In this document: piece after piece, positions 19,164-27,713 of the stretch | Layout of the letters: the number at the start of each line of letters is the position of its first letter | Position numbering within the stretch: the stretch's first letter is position 1 | Origin: Iodobacter violaceini | GTDB lineage: Bacteria; Pseudomonadota; Gammaproteobacteria; Burkholderiales; Chitinibacteraceae | Length of the DNA: 64,000 nt | NCBI RefSeq assembly: GCF_011601265.1 | Contig: NZ_JAAOLX010000007.1 | Coordinates: 248,001-312,000 of the forward strand | Direction of reading: 5' to 3' | Translations under genes and position numbers: made by a program | The notes under the pieces: model-generated | Databases searched by the model: none | Seen by the model: the letters and a program-made list of their open reading frames with translations, nothing else | Told to the model about the DNA's origin: nothing

Positions 19164-19631
19164 ATGAAAAGAGGCATGATTGATTTCTGGGTAGGTCTGT
19201 TTGCCGCTGCAGGCATTGCCGCCTTGCTGTTTTTATCTTTGCGCGTCAGCAGCCAGACCACTTTACCGGCTTCCGACAGCTACGAGCTTACAGCTAATTT
19301 CGACAATGTAGGCGGGCTTAAAGTACGTGCCCCTGTGAAAAGTGCCGGGGTTTTGGTTGGCCGTGTGAGTAGTATCACTCTGGATACAGAGCGTTACGTT
19401 GCACGGGTGAAGCTGGATATGGATAGCCGCTATCATTTCAGCAAAGATGCTTCTGCAGAAATCCTCACCTCAGGTCTCTTAGGTGAACAATATATCGGCG
19501 TTACATCTGGCGCAGACGACAAAATGCTTCAGGCTGGAAATAGCTTCACCATTACTTCTTCAGCCATTGTGCTGGAGCAATTGATCAGCCGGGTGCTGTT
19601 TAACAAAGCAGAAACCGCTGCTGAGAAATGA
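19164..19631 (+). CDS. mlaD: MlaD, MCE-domain lipid-binding subunit
   Basis: A 155-aa inner-membrane anchored MCE protein. The ATG at 19164 follows SD AAGGGG and gives MKRGMIDFWVGLFAAAG, matching MlaD N-termini; in-frame codons further upstream lie in spacer sequence. One N-terminal helix and a single MCE domain (about 37-120) with GGLKVRAPVKSAGVLVGRV are visible. It forms the hexameric ring on the periplasmic face of MlaE. It overlaps the first ATG of the next frame, but mlaC starts further on. Confidence 0.95.
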   Translation: MKRGMIDFWVGLFAAAGIAALLFLSLRVSSQTTLPASDSYELTANFDNVGGLKVRAPVKSAGVLVGRVSSITLDTERYVARVKLDMDSRYHFSKDASAEILTSGLLGEQYIGVTSGADDKMLQAGNSFTITSSAIVLEQLISRVLFNKAETAAEK

Positions 19632-19660
19632 TCGTAAGCAATATCAATGGAGTACACAAA

Positions 19661-20263
19661 ATGAAAAAATGGATCCTCGCCCTCTCAATGGGTTTTATCG
19701 CAACCTGCAGCCTTGCCGCGCCAGTTGAATCGCCAGAATTGATTGTAAAAAATGTCAGCCGTGATGTGCTGGAAATCATCAGGAAAAACGATAGGGATCA
19801 GCTGAAAGCCAGAGATTTAGTCGATACACGGGTTGCACCGCTGGCTGACTACAACCGCATGACTATGCTGGCTGTCGGGCGCAACTGGAAAACAGCAACG
19901 CCGGAACAACAGCAGGCTTTAACACGCGAATTCCGTACGATGCTGGTTCGCACTTACTTCTCTGCGCTGTCTATCTACAAAAACGCACAGGTTGATGTAA
20001 AAGGCACTCGCGCGGGCAACGACTCCAGTGAAATGGTCGTGCTGACCGAAGTCAGCCTGCCTGGCCAAAAGCCTATTCCGCTTGATTTCAGCTTTGAAAA
20101 AACCGATGCTGGCTGGAAAACTTACGACATCGCAGTTGATGGCATCAGTTTTATCAATAACAACCGCAATCAGTTTAATGCCATCATCCGTAAAGATGGC
20201 CTTGATGGCCTCATCAAGCAATTATCTGATCGTAATAACGCGCAGCGTAACGCCAGCAAATGA
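19661..20263 (+). CDS. mlaC: MlaC, periplasmic phospholipid shuttle
   Basis: Soluble carrier that passes phospholipids between the MlaA side and MlaFEDB. ATG 19661 follows SD GGAG and yields a clear signal peptide (MKKWILALSMGFIATCSLAA), so an earlier ATG at 19628 is rejected. The mature protein (about 180 aa) is a Ttg2D/MlaC family member, with VLTEVSLPGQKPIPLDFSF-type strands lining the lipid pocket. It overlaps mlaB by 4 bp. Confidence 0.95.
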   Translation: MKKWILALSMGFIATCSLAAPVESPELIVKNVSRDVLEIIRKNDRDQLKARDLVDTRVAPLADYNRMTMLAVGRNWKTATPEQQQALTREFRTMLVRTYFSALSIYKNAQVDVKGTRAGNDSSEMVVLTEVSLPGQKPIPLDFSFEKTDAGWKTYDIAVDGISFINNNRNQFNAIIRKDGLDGLIKQLSDRNNAQRNASK

Positions 20264-20535
20264 AAACCTTTCAGCCAGATGGTACGCTTACGCTTGAATC
20301 CGCAAGCCGCCAGCTCGCCACATTGCCCAGCCTGGGGCAAGGCGAGCAGCTGAATGTAGACTTAAGCCAAATCACAGCAGCAGATTCCAGCGCTGTTGCG
20401 CTGCTCTTACACTGGATGCGCACCGCCCAAAAGCAAGGGGCAGAATTGCAATTTTCTGGTGTGCCTGAGGGGCTGGCCGGTTTGATTCGCCTCTACGAAG
20501 TAGATGCTCTTTTACCACTGAGTAAGCAGATATAA
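20260..20535 (+). CDS. mlaB: MlaB, STAS-domain regulator of the Mla complex
   Basis: A 91-aa cytoplasmic STAS protein that binds MlaF and stabilises the complex. The central LSQITAADSSAVALLLHWMR matches the STAS loop with D-S-S-A. It starts inside the mlaC stop (ATGA) and ends about 100 bp before mlaA, indicating the first five mla genes form one tight unit. Confidence 0.92.
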   Translation: MKTFQPDGTLTLESASRQLATLPSLGQGEQLNVDLSQITAADSSAVALLLHWMRTAQKQGAELQFSGVPEGLAGLIRLYEVDALLPLSKQI

Positions 20536-20633
20536 ATTTTCTGCCCCGATTGCACTGAGCGCCGTTCTATAAAGCAGCGCTCAGCTGCAAATCAGCCTAG
20601 AATATCGACCTTGCTCACTTATTTACGACACAC

Positions 20634-21440
20634 ATGCGCCGTCTTCTTCCTTTTTTTGCCCTCCTGCTTGGCGCATGTGCGACGCCACAGAATAACTACG
20701 ACCCTATCGAGCCTGTGAATCGCGGTATTTATGCGTTTAACAACACGATAGATAAAGCCGTGGTTAAACCTGCCGCCGAAGCACACGAAAAATACTCCCC
20801 TGGCCCTGTTAAGCAGGGTGCGAGTAATTTCTTTGACAATATCGATGATTTCTTTGCATCGTTTGGTGCCCTGCTGCAAGGCAAAGGCAGCGAAGCAAGC
20901 CACAGCATGGGCCGAGTCTTGGTTAACACCACACTGGGCATGTTTGGCTTAGTCGACTGGGCCAGCGATATGGGCCTGAAGAAAAGCGATGAAGACATTG
21001 GTCAGGCTTTGGGCAGCTGGGGAATGGGTTCCGGCCCCTATTTAATGATTCCTTTTCGTGGCCCAACCACGCTCAGAGACAGCAGCGATTTAGCTGTACG
21101 CTTCTTTGCTGATCCGTTAGATATCTGGGATGGCTCCCAGGAGCTAAGCACACAAGTGATTCGCTATGGAGCATGGGGCATTGAGCAGCGCCGTCAGCTG
21201 CTGCCGCTGGATCAGCTGGTAAATTCACAAGCTGACCCTTACGCCTATATACGTGATGCCTATCTGCAACGCAGATACTTCAGAGTATGGGACGGCAACC
21301 CGCCCAAGCCTCTGCAATTAGGCCCGACAGACGAAGAGCTTGATGCGATTGATGCAGCGAAAGAGCAGCGTGCAAATGCATCTGCGGCAAGCGCACCTGC
21401 CAGCCTGCCAGCAAGCGCTGTTGCCGGGGTAGCCCCTTGA
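20634..21440 (+). CDS. mlaA: MlaA (VacJ), outer-membrane lipoprotein
   Basis: Removes mislocalised phospholipids from the outer leaflet and hands them to MlaC. The 268-aa protein has a lipoprotein signal with lipobox L-L-G-A-C (Cys15) and the conserved YDPIEPVNRGIYAFNNTIDK, then GPYLMIPFRGPTTLRDSS. The C-terminal Ala-rich tail is low complexity. The 98-bp upstream gap holds a small inverted repeat GAGCGC/GCGCTC and could carry its own promoter. The stop codon overlaps the next gene's TTG start. Confidence 0.95.
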   Translation: MRRLLPFFALLLGACATPQNNYDPIEPVNRGIYAFNNTIDKAVVKPAAEAHEKYSPGPVKQGASNFFDNIDDFFASFGALLQGKGSEASHSMGRVLVNTTLGMFGLVDWASDMGLKKSDEDIGQALGSWGMGSGPYLMIPFRGPTTLRDSSDLAVRFFADPLDIWDGSQELSTQVIRYGAWGIEQRRQLLPLDQLVNSQADPYAYIRDAYLQRRYFRVWDGNPPKPLQLGPTDEELDAIDAAKEQRANASAASAPASLPASAVAGVAP

Positions 21441-22333
21441 GCGCAATTGTTTTTGAATCAGTAGCCAAGCAATTCGGCGATTTTCATGCACTAAAAGGCG
21501 TGAGCTTTACGGTAGAGCAGGGTGATTTTTTTGCCCTGCTGGGCCCCAATGGTGCCGGTAAAACCACACTGATTTCTGCCCTTGCAGGCTTATCCCGGCC
21601 CACATCCGGGCATATTTCTGTAATGGGCTTTGATGTTCAGAAAGACTACCGCGAAGCCCGCCGGGCAGTAGGCATTGTTCCGCAAGAGCTGGTCTTTGAT
21701 CCCTTTTTTACAGTACGCGAAACGCTGACATTCCAATCCGGCTATTTTGGCCTGCGCAATAATGGCGACTGGATTGACGAGATTCTTGCCAACCTTGGCC
21801 TCACCGACAAAGCCAACACCAATATGCGGGCCTTATCCGGCGGCATGAAGCGCCGTGTGATGGTGGCGCAAGCCCTGGTGCACCGCCCGCCCGTCATCGT
21901 ACTGGATGAGCCCACCGCTGGTGTGGACGTAGAGCTGCGCAAAACACTGTGGGATTTTATCCGCCGCCTTAATAGTGACGGCCACACCATTGTGCTGACG
22001 ACGCATTATTTAGAAGAAGCCGAAACTCTGTGCAACCGCATCGCCATGCTTAAAAAAGGCGAGCTGATTTCCCTTGAAAACAAAGACACGCTGATGAGCC
22101 GCGGTGCGGCGCGTGAATTGTTTATTAAAATCAAACCTGCCGTACTGCCTGCATCCCTTGCCCCGCTGCTGATTTGCGAACGTGATAACGGCTTTGAGCT
22201 CAAACTTGCAGACTGCAAAGATCTGGAAGCCATCCTTACCGAGCTCAGAAATAACTCGGTTCAGCTCAGAGATATCGAAGTAGGCAAGGCCGATCTGGAA
22301 ACGATTTTTGTCGACATGATGTCTGGCAGCTAA
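21437..22333 (+). CDS. yadG: ABC-2 type exporter ATP-binding protein (YadG-like)
   Basis: A 298-aa cytoplasmic ATPase. It starts with TTG at 21437, overlapping the mlaA stop, giving (M)SAIVFESVAKQFG. Walker A GPNGAGKTT is near residue 37, signature LSGGMKRR near 136 and Walker B VIVLDEPTAGVD follow. It pairs with the permease just downstream. Substrate is unknown for the YadGH family; the location between mla and murA suggests an envelope role, which is inference. Confidence 0.9.
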   Translation: MSAIVFESVAKQFGDFHALKGVSFTVEQGDFFALLGPNGAGKTTLISALAGLSRPTSGHISVMGFDVQKDYREARRAVGIVPQELVFDPFFTVRETLTFQSGYFGLRNNGDWIDEILANLGLTDKANTNMRALSGGMKRRVMVAQALVHRPPVIVLDEPTAGVDVELRKTLWDFIRRLNSDGHTIVLTTHYLEEAETLCNRIAMLKKGELISLENKDTLMSRGAARELFIKIKPAVLPASLAPLLICERDNGFELKLADCKDLEAILTELRNNSVQLRDIEVGKADLETIFVDMMSGS

Positions 22334-22384
22334 TTCGCCACCAGCACATCACTGCCCACACACCCTCTGCGACAAGAAGACACT

Positions 22385-23140
22385 ATGCAAGGTTTTTACA
22401 CGCTGTTTTACAAAGAAGTACTGCGCTTTTGGAAAGTTGCTTTTCAAACCGTAGCAGCGCCTGTGCTCACTGCGCTGATGTACCTGCTGATTTTTGCCCA
22501 TGTGCTCGACAGCCATGTAGAGCCCTATCCCGGCGTGCAATACACCGCGTTTCTGATTCCGGGCCTTGTAATGATGTCGGTGCTGCAAAACAGCTTTGCC
22601 AATTCTTCCTCCAGCCTGATTCAGTCAAAAGTAACCGGCAGCCTGATTTTTGCCCTTTTGCCACCGCTTTCACATATGGAGTTTTTCCTTGCCTATATGC
22701 TGGCAGCCATGGTGCGCGGGCTTGTTGTGGGTGCGGGCGTTTTAGCTGTCACCATGTGGTTTAACCTGCCGGCTTTTGCTCATCCGCTGTGGATTTTAGT
22801 TTTTGCGCTGACCAGCTCGGCCTTGATGGCCGCCCTGGGCATCCTGGCGGGCATCTGGGCAGAAAAATATGATCAGCTGGCTGCATTTCAAAATTTTCTG
22901 ATTATGCCGCTGACGTTTTTATCCGGCGTGTTCTATTCCATTCACAGCCTGCCTGCCTTCTGGCAGGGCGTTTCGGCCTGGAACCCAATATTTTATATGA
23001 TTGACGGTTTTCGCTACGGCTTTTTTGGCGTAAGCGATGTATCGCCATGGCATGCATTAGCCGTTGCAGCGCTTTCTTTAGTGATCGTTGGCAGCGCTGC
23101 CTACGCATTGATTAAATCTGGTTATAAATTAAGGCAATAA
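22385..23140 (+). CDS. yadH: ABC-2 type permease (YadH-like)
   Basis: A 251-aa inner-membrane protein with six predicted helices and the ABC-2 permease pattern (VAAPVLTALMYLLIFAHV, FLIPGLVMMSVLQNSFANSS, LIMPLTFLSGVFYSIHSLP). It starts 51 bp after the ATPase gene and should form the exporter with it. No substrate is known. Confidence 0.92.
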   Translation: MQGFYTLFYKEVLRFWKVAFQTVAAPVLTALMYLLIFAHVLDSHVEPYPGVQYTAFLIPGLVMMSVLQNSFANSSSSLIQSKVTGSLIFALLPPLSHMEFFLAYMLAAMVRGLVVGAGVLAVTMWFNLPAFAHPLWILVFALTSSALMAALGILAGIWAEKYDQLAAFQNFLIMPLTFLSGVFYSIHSLPAFWQGVSAWNPIFYMIDGFRYGFFGVSDVSPWHALAVAALSLVIVGSAAYALIKSGYKLRQ

Positions 23141-23144
23141 CCCC

Positions 23145-23386
23145 ATGACTCCCGAATCAGTACAAGCCTTGCTTACCGATCGCCTCAGCGCCACTGCGGT
23201 TGAAGTAACAGGCGATGGTCATCATTTTTATGCGCGTATCGCATCCCCCCGCTTCGAAGGTCTTGGCCTGCTGGCCCGCCACCGTTTAGTAAAAGATGCG
23301 GTTAAACCAGAAATTGATTCGGGTGAATTACACGCCCTGTCGCTGGAAAAAACGCTCACGCCAGCCGAATGGGCAGAGCGTGCAGT

Positions 23387-23390
<4 letters not shown>
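23145..23390 (+). CDS. ibaG: BolA/IbaG family protein
   Basis: An 81-aa protein of the BolA superfamily (MTPESVQALLTDRLSA... HHFYARIASPRFEGLGLLARHRLV). IbaG-type members bind Fe-S clusters with monothiol glutaredoxins. The usual Cys ligand position of IbaG cannot be confirmed here: no Cys is present, although His residues are. It lies between the ABC permease and murA, as in many proteobacteria (yrbA-murA). Confidence 0.88.
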
Positions 23391-24834
<1,444 letters not shown>

Positions 24835-24852
24835 GTAAAACCGGGCTCGCAT

Positions 24853-24889
24853 AAGCTGCCAGGGAGAGAAAACCCACCCTGGCAGGCTT
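24853..24889 (+). terminator. Hairpin after murA, weak terminator candidate
   Basis: Inverted repeat AAGC-TGCCAGGG / CCCTGGCA-GGCTT with a 12-nt A-rich loop, 19 bp after murA. No T-run follows, so intrinsic termination is doubtful. Confidence 0.4.
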
Positions 24890-24996
24890 AAACGCTCAGG
24901 CTGCTTTGCAAAAATACTTTTTCCTGGCCGCTTTGCATAAGCAGACAGATTAGGGTAAAACCTAGCCTGCACACACACCGACCCTGGGACATAACC

Positions 24997-25401
24997 ATGC
25001 TGATTTTCAATCCCAAACCTGCCCCGGAAGAACAAGACAATAAGCCACGCCTGCCTTCACAAAATGAAAAAGGCGCAGCCGCTTTAGCCCACCTTGCAGG
25101 CGTATTCTGGCTCCCCATCCTGCCGATGGCGGTACTGGCCCTGATGATCCCCCTGATCGTGCTGCAATTTGCCCGTGTGCATTCTGACTATGTAGAGCAA
25201 CACGCCATCAGTGCATGTAATTTCCAACTGCTGATGGGCTGCCTGTACGCCCTTGCGATGCTGGCTGGCTTTATTGTGCACAGCCCGCTGCCACTTTGGT
25301 GGATTGCCATTGGCTCAGCTATTTTTGCCCTGTGGGAAGGCGCAAAAGCCATCAACGGCTGGCCATCAAAATACCCTGTCAGCTTAAAATTATTTAAGTA
25401 A
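24997..25401 (+). CDS. DUF4870 family small membrane protein
   Basis: A 134-aa protein with a charged N-terminus and three hydrophobic segments. The pattern GAAALAHLAGVFWLPILP ... VEQHAISACNFQLLMG matches the DUF4870/Tic20-like family, whose members have an A-x-LAHL start and an H-A-x(3)-NFQ motif. Function is unknown. It separates murA from hisG on the same strand. Confidence 0.75.
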   Translation: MLIFNPKPAPEEQDNKPRLPSQNEKGAAALAHLAGVFWLPILPMAVLALMIPLIVLQFARVHSDYVEQHAISACNFQLLMGCLYALAMLAGFIVHSPLPLWWIAIGSAIFALWEGAKAINGWPSKYPVSLKLFK

Positions 25402-25568
25402 TCCAATAAACGCCCGCACCCCCCCTCGCCAAAGAGATTAAATCTCTGAAACACGGGCTGGCGTGCGGCATGGGCAAAAACATGCAGTATCTGCGGCCTG
25501 TTCTCTGGCCTTCAGCCAGAGAGGCTGATTGCAATGCCGCTGCCACATTAAATCTACCGGACGTATTT
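25402..25568 (+). promoter_or_regulatory. hisG 5' region with hairpins
   Basis: Contains a short stem AGAGAT/ATCTCT near 25433 and a clearer 8-bp stem TCTCTGGC/GCCAGAGA at 25502-25522, 48 bp before hisG. No His-codon-rich leader peptide is present, so classical his attenuation is not supported. The role is unknown. Confidence 0.35.
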
Positions 25569-26228
25569 ATGATCACCATCGCGCTATCCAAAGGTCGTAT
25601 CTTCGAAGAAACGCTGCCCTTACTGGCCGCTGCTGGAATTGTCCCTTCTGAAGCGCCAGAATCCAGCCGCAAGCTGATTATTGGCACCAATATGGAAGAC
25701 GTCCGGCTGATTATTGTGCGCGCCACCGATGTGCCCACCTATGTGCAATACGGCGCGGCAGACCTGGGCATTGCCGGTAAAGACGTGCTGCTGGAACACG
25801 GCGGCGCTGGCCTTTATCTGCCACTGGACTTAGATATCGCCAAATGCCGGCTGATGGTGGCCGTGCAAAATGGTTTTGATTACGAAGGCGCGGTAAAACA
25901 AGGCGCCCGTTTACGCATCGCCACCAAATACACTGAATGCGCGCGCGAACACTTTGCCAATAAAGGCGTACACGTCGATTTAATCAAGCTCTACGGCTCT
26001 ATGGAGCTGGCCCCGCTGGTTGGCCTTGCCGATGCCATCGTCGACCTCGTATCCACGGGCAGCACACTCAAAGCCAATAATCTGGTGGCCGTAGAAGACA
26101 TCCGCGAAATCAGCTCGCGCCTCGTGGTAAACCAGGCCGCGCTGAAGCTCAAACACAGCAAGCTGCAGCCGATTATTGATGCGTTTGCAGCGACTGTTGC
26201 GGCCAGGCAAGCTGAGCATCTGACTTAG
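25569..26228 (+). CDS. hisG: ATP phosphoribosyltransferase, short form HisG
   Basis: First step of histidine synthesis: ATP + PRPP to PR-ATP. ATG 25569 gives [19 protein letters not shown] and 219 aa, the usual HisG-S start; 33 upstream codons are rejected. The PRPP site appears as [19 protein letters not shown]. Being the short form, it lacks the C-terminal regulatory domain and should need HisZ, which is not in this window. It is separated by 12 kb from hisD. Confidence 0.96.
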   Translation: MITIALSKGRIFEETLPLLAAAGIVPSEAPESSRKLIIGTNMEDVRLIIVRATDVPTYVQYGAADLGIAGKDVLLEHGGAGLYLPLDLDIAKCRLMVAVQNGFDYEGAVKQGARLRIATKYTECAREHFANKGVHVDLIKLYGSMELAPLVGLADAIVDLVSTGSTLKANNLVAVEDIREISSRLVVNQAALKLKHSKLQPIIDAFAATVAARQAEHLT

Positions 26229-26327
26229 GTCGGGTGAAAGCCTTGAGCAAAGCTGAAAAATGCACGGGCTTCACCCCATGTGCACTGAGTACTATGTTTT
26301 TTCATTAAAAAACCGCGAAAAAACACA
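26229..26327. other. Spacer after hisG with imperfect hairpin
   Basis: GGGTGAAAGCC (26232-26242) and GGCTTCACCC (26267-26276) form an imperfect stem directly after hisG, without a T-run. The dispersed intergenic element begins straight after this spacer. Confidence 0.4.
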
Positions 26328-26546
26328 ATAACCACGCTCTCTGCACAGGGCTTTAAAGTCCCCTTGAAACACGCAAGCTCCGAACAAGCGGGGCAGGAGA
26401 TCGCTTGAGGGCGAGGCAGCGGGCCAATGCCAGCCGCAGCCGACGGTCCGCAGCGCAGGGGCCTGCGTGTTTCGTGAGATCGCCTTCTTTGCTTACTTTC
26501 TTGGCGAAGCAGAAATCAAATACTTCGCGGGGATTGCGCACCTAAA
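26328..26546 (+). repeat. Dispersed intergenic element, copy A (lacks 3' tail)
   Basis: Shares ordered blocks with the copies at 35101, 39696 and 60971: AATAACCACGCTCT, CCCCTTGAAACACG, GAACAAGCGGGGC, GGTCCGCAGCGCAGGGGC, GTGTTTCGTG, and CGCCTTCTTTGCTTACTTTC. It ends at GCACCTAAA and lacks the conserved GTGCCGAAGGCAC tail. AAACACG and CGTGTTT form an internal inverted repeat. A 62-aa ORF on the minus strand here is a by-product of the repeat. It sits where the his genes are broken after hisG. Confidence 0.8.
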
Positions 26547-26785
26547 CAACCTGCGTATTTTTCAACATTGCTCGCGGGCTTCTCCCGCCCTGCGATGATT
26601 CAATACTTGTAATGCTCCCCCGGCACACAACCACTTCATCGTTGTACTCCAAATAAACCAATCCAATATAAACTGAGTAAATTCATTTATTCCGCTTTGT
26701 CATAATAAAAATAATTAATTCCGCAGCCAACAACATGCCTTTCGCATTCAATTATTATTAATATTAATTAATCAAACAATTATTG
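26547..26785. other. AT-rich spacer
   Basis: About 240 bp, strongly AT-rich from 26640 to 26785 (many TTAATTA runs), with no ORF, leading to the promoter of the Mg2+ module. The AT-rich stretch could be an UP element or a site for H-NS- or IHF-like proteins; no specific motif was recognised. Confidence 0.4.
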
Positions 26786-26813
26786 TTGACATTAATTATC
26801 TGATCAGTAAAAT
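26786..26813 (+). promoter_or_regulatory. Strong sigma-70-type promoter of the Mg2+ module
   Basis: Perfect -35 TTGACA (26786-26791), a 16-bp spacer and -10 TAAAAT (26808-26813), embedded in AT-rich DNA. Transcription would start near 26820, leaving a leader of about 250 nt before the first long ORF. Confidence 0.7.
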
Positions 26814-26819
26814 GCCCTG

Positions 26820-27067
26820 CATATTAACTATCTGAGAGGCTGTCTGTGGACAACGACGGATGTAATCGATCTGTGTTGGTTAACCGCGGTATAGCAGGAT
26901 AAACAGATTCAATCTGCCATATCCTGCAACGCAGGGTGTGGTGTCTTTGGGCTTAGCCCCGCTCACCTTCTCCATTACATAAAACAGCAAACTGCTGTTT
27001 TATGCCTGTGGCTGGGTTTCATCCTTATTGATATCAATCGTCCTCCCTTTATTTTTCGGAGGCTGAA
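26820..27067 (+). promoter_or_regulatory. Structured ~250-nt leader with alternative hairpins and a sequestered SD
   Basis: GCAGGATA (26894-26901) pairs with TATCCTGC (26920-26927), enclosing CAGAT/ATCTG. CCTGC (26923-26927) can instead pair with GCAGG at 26931-26935, so the two structures exclude each other. A perfect 12-bp stem CATAAAACAGCA/TGCTGTTTTATG lies at 26978-27004. The SD GGAGG (27058-27062) is complementary to CCTCC at 27042-27046. This is the architecture of a regulated leader. It does not match the ykoK M-box as I remember it. The ligand, if any, is unknown; Mg2+ is inferred from the downstream genes. Confidence 0.6.
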
Positions 27068-27403
27068 ATGCACTTTCTAAAACGACTTATCATCGCCATA
27101 CGGGGCACGCATGCCCGTGAGATTCATCAATCACAGTATTTTTTAAATATCAGCAGCTCTGAATCAACGATCAGCGATCTGCGCAAGATGCTGATTCACA
27201 AGCTAAATCTGCTTGGATTTCAGGCTCAGCAGCTAAAAATCTTTCGTCAGCCCGAAGGCACATTCTGTCTTTCGGTACTGCTTAATTTATCGGCAGACTT
27301 GCGCCAGAGCTTTATCCAGATGGCCATAGGCTTAAGCCAGCATCAGGATGTGCGCCGTATTCAGTGGGGATTAAGAAGCAATAGGCCCCGCTTACGCAGC
27401 TAA
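27068..27403 (+). CDS. Stand-alone protein resembling the MgtC C-terminal (ACT-like) domain
   Basis: A 111-aa soluble protein. Residues ~24-105 follow the pattern of the C-terminal cytoplasmic domain of MgtC: a beta strand (YFLNISSS), helix (ISDLRKMLIHKLNLLG), two strands (LKIFRQPE, CLSVLLNLS), helix, and final V-x-x-I-x-W (DVRRIQWGL). The N-terminal membrane domain of MgtC is absent. It has a strong SD (GGAGG) that may be masked by upstream pairing. It is the first gene downstream of the promoter and lies 310 bp before mgtA, supporting a role in Mg2+ homeostasis. The homology call needs a profile search. Confidence 0.6.
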   Translation: MHFLKRLIIAIRGTHAREIHQSQYFLNISSSESTISDLRKMLIHKLNLLGFQAQQLKIFRQPEGTFCLSVLLNLSADLRQSFIQMAIGLSQHQDVRRIQWGLRSNRPRLRS

Positions 27404-27435
27404 AGATGCCAGGCATATATTTAATGATTTAACAG

Positions 27436-27457
27436 GCTCTGCTTAATTAAGCAGAGC
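27436..27457. promoter_or_regulatory. Perfect 22-bp palindrome before mgtA
   Basis: Half-site GCTCTGCTTAA repeated as its exact reverse complement, 33 bp after the preceding stop. There is no T-run, so a DNA operator or RNA processing hairpin is more likely than a terminator. Confidence 0.5.
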
Positions 27458-27556
27458 ACATAAATAAAATTATTCATTTTAAACATGAAAGGTATTTGCT
27501 CGCCTTAAACATTTTAAATTCATCATTATCATTTAAATCAGACAGGACATAAAAAA

Positions 27557-27673
27557 ATGCCAGACGAACCGATATTGCCCGCTGAATTGCTATTAAGTTA
27601 TTCAGCGGGCCAATTAAATCTATTCCTTTTATTTCAGCGCCCCGCCAGCGCGAAAGGGGATTGCTTTGCCTGA
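27557..27673 (+). CDS. Leader ORF upstream of mgtA, MgtL-like in position and N-terminus
   Basis: A 38-codon ORF with SD AGGA nine bases before its ATG, ending 40 bp before mgtA. It starts M-P-D-E-P-I-L-P: acidic residues between prolines, as in the E. coli MgtL leader (M-E-P-D-P-T-P), where such residues destabilise ribosomes when Mg2+ is low. An 11-bp hairpin (GCCCGCTGAAT/ATTCAGCGGGC, 27577-27587 and 27600-27610) lies inside the ORF. CGCCAGC (27643-27649), near its end, can pair with GCTGGCG (27692-27698) just before the mgtA SD. The remaining residues are not like MgtL. Translation is unproven. Confidence 0.55.
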   Translation: MPDEPILPAELLLSYSAGQLNLFLLFQRPASAKGDCFA

Positions 27674-27713
27674 ATAATGCAATGCATTCCTGCTGGCGCA
27701 CAGGAAGATCAAT

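Noticed and set aside
25402-25568. Histidine attenuator upstream of hisG
   Set aside because: No ORF with clustered His codons and no terminator hairpin with T-run.
26353-26541. ORFs inside the dispersed element (also at 35119-35331, 39731-40053, 60952-61215)
   Set aside because: The frames differ between copies and follow the non-coding repeat; no SD or consistent protein.
26820-27067. M-box (ykoK) Mg2+ riboswitch
   Set aside because: The conserved M-box blocks I know are not visible; only a generic switch-like layout can be supported.
27436-27457. Palindrome as a terminator for the MgtC-like gene
   Set aside because: No T-run follows on either strand; kept as an operator or RNA-structure candidate.
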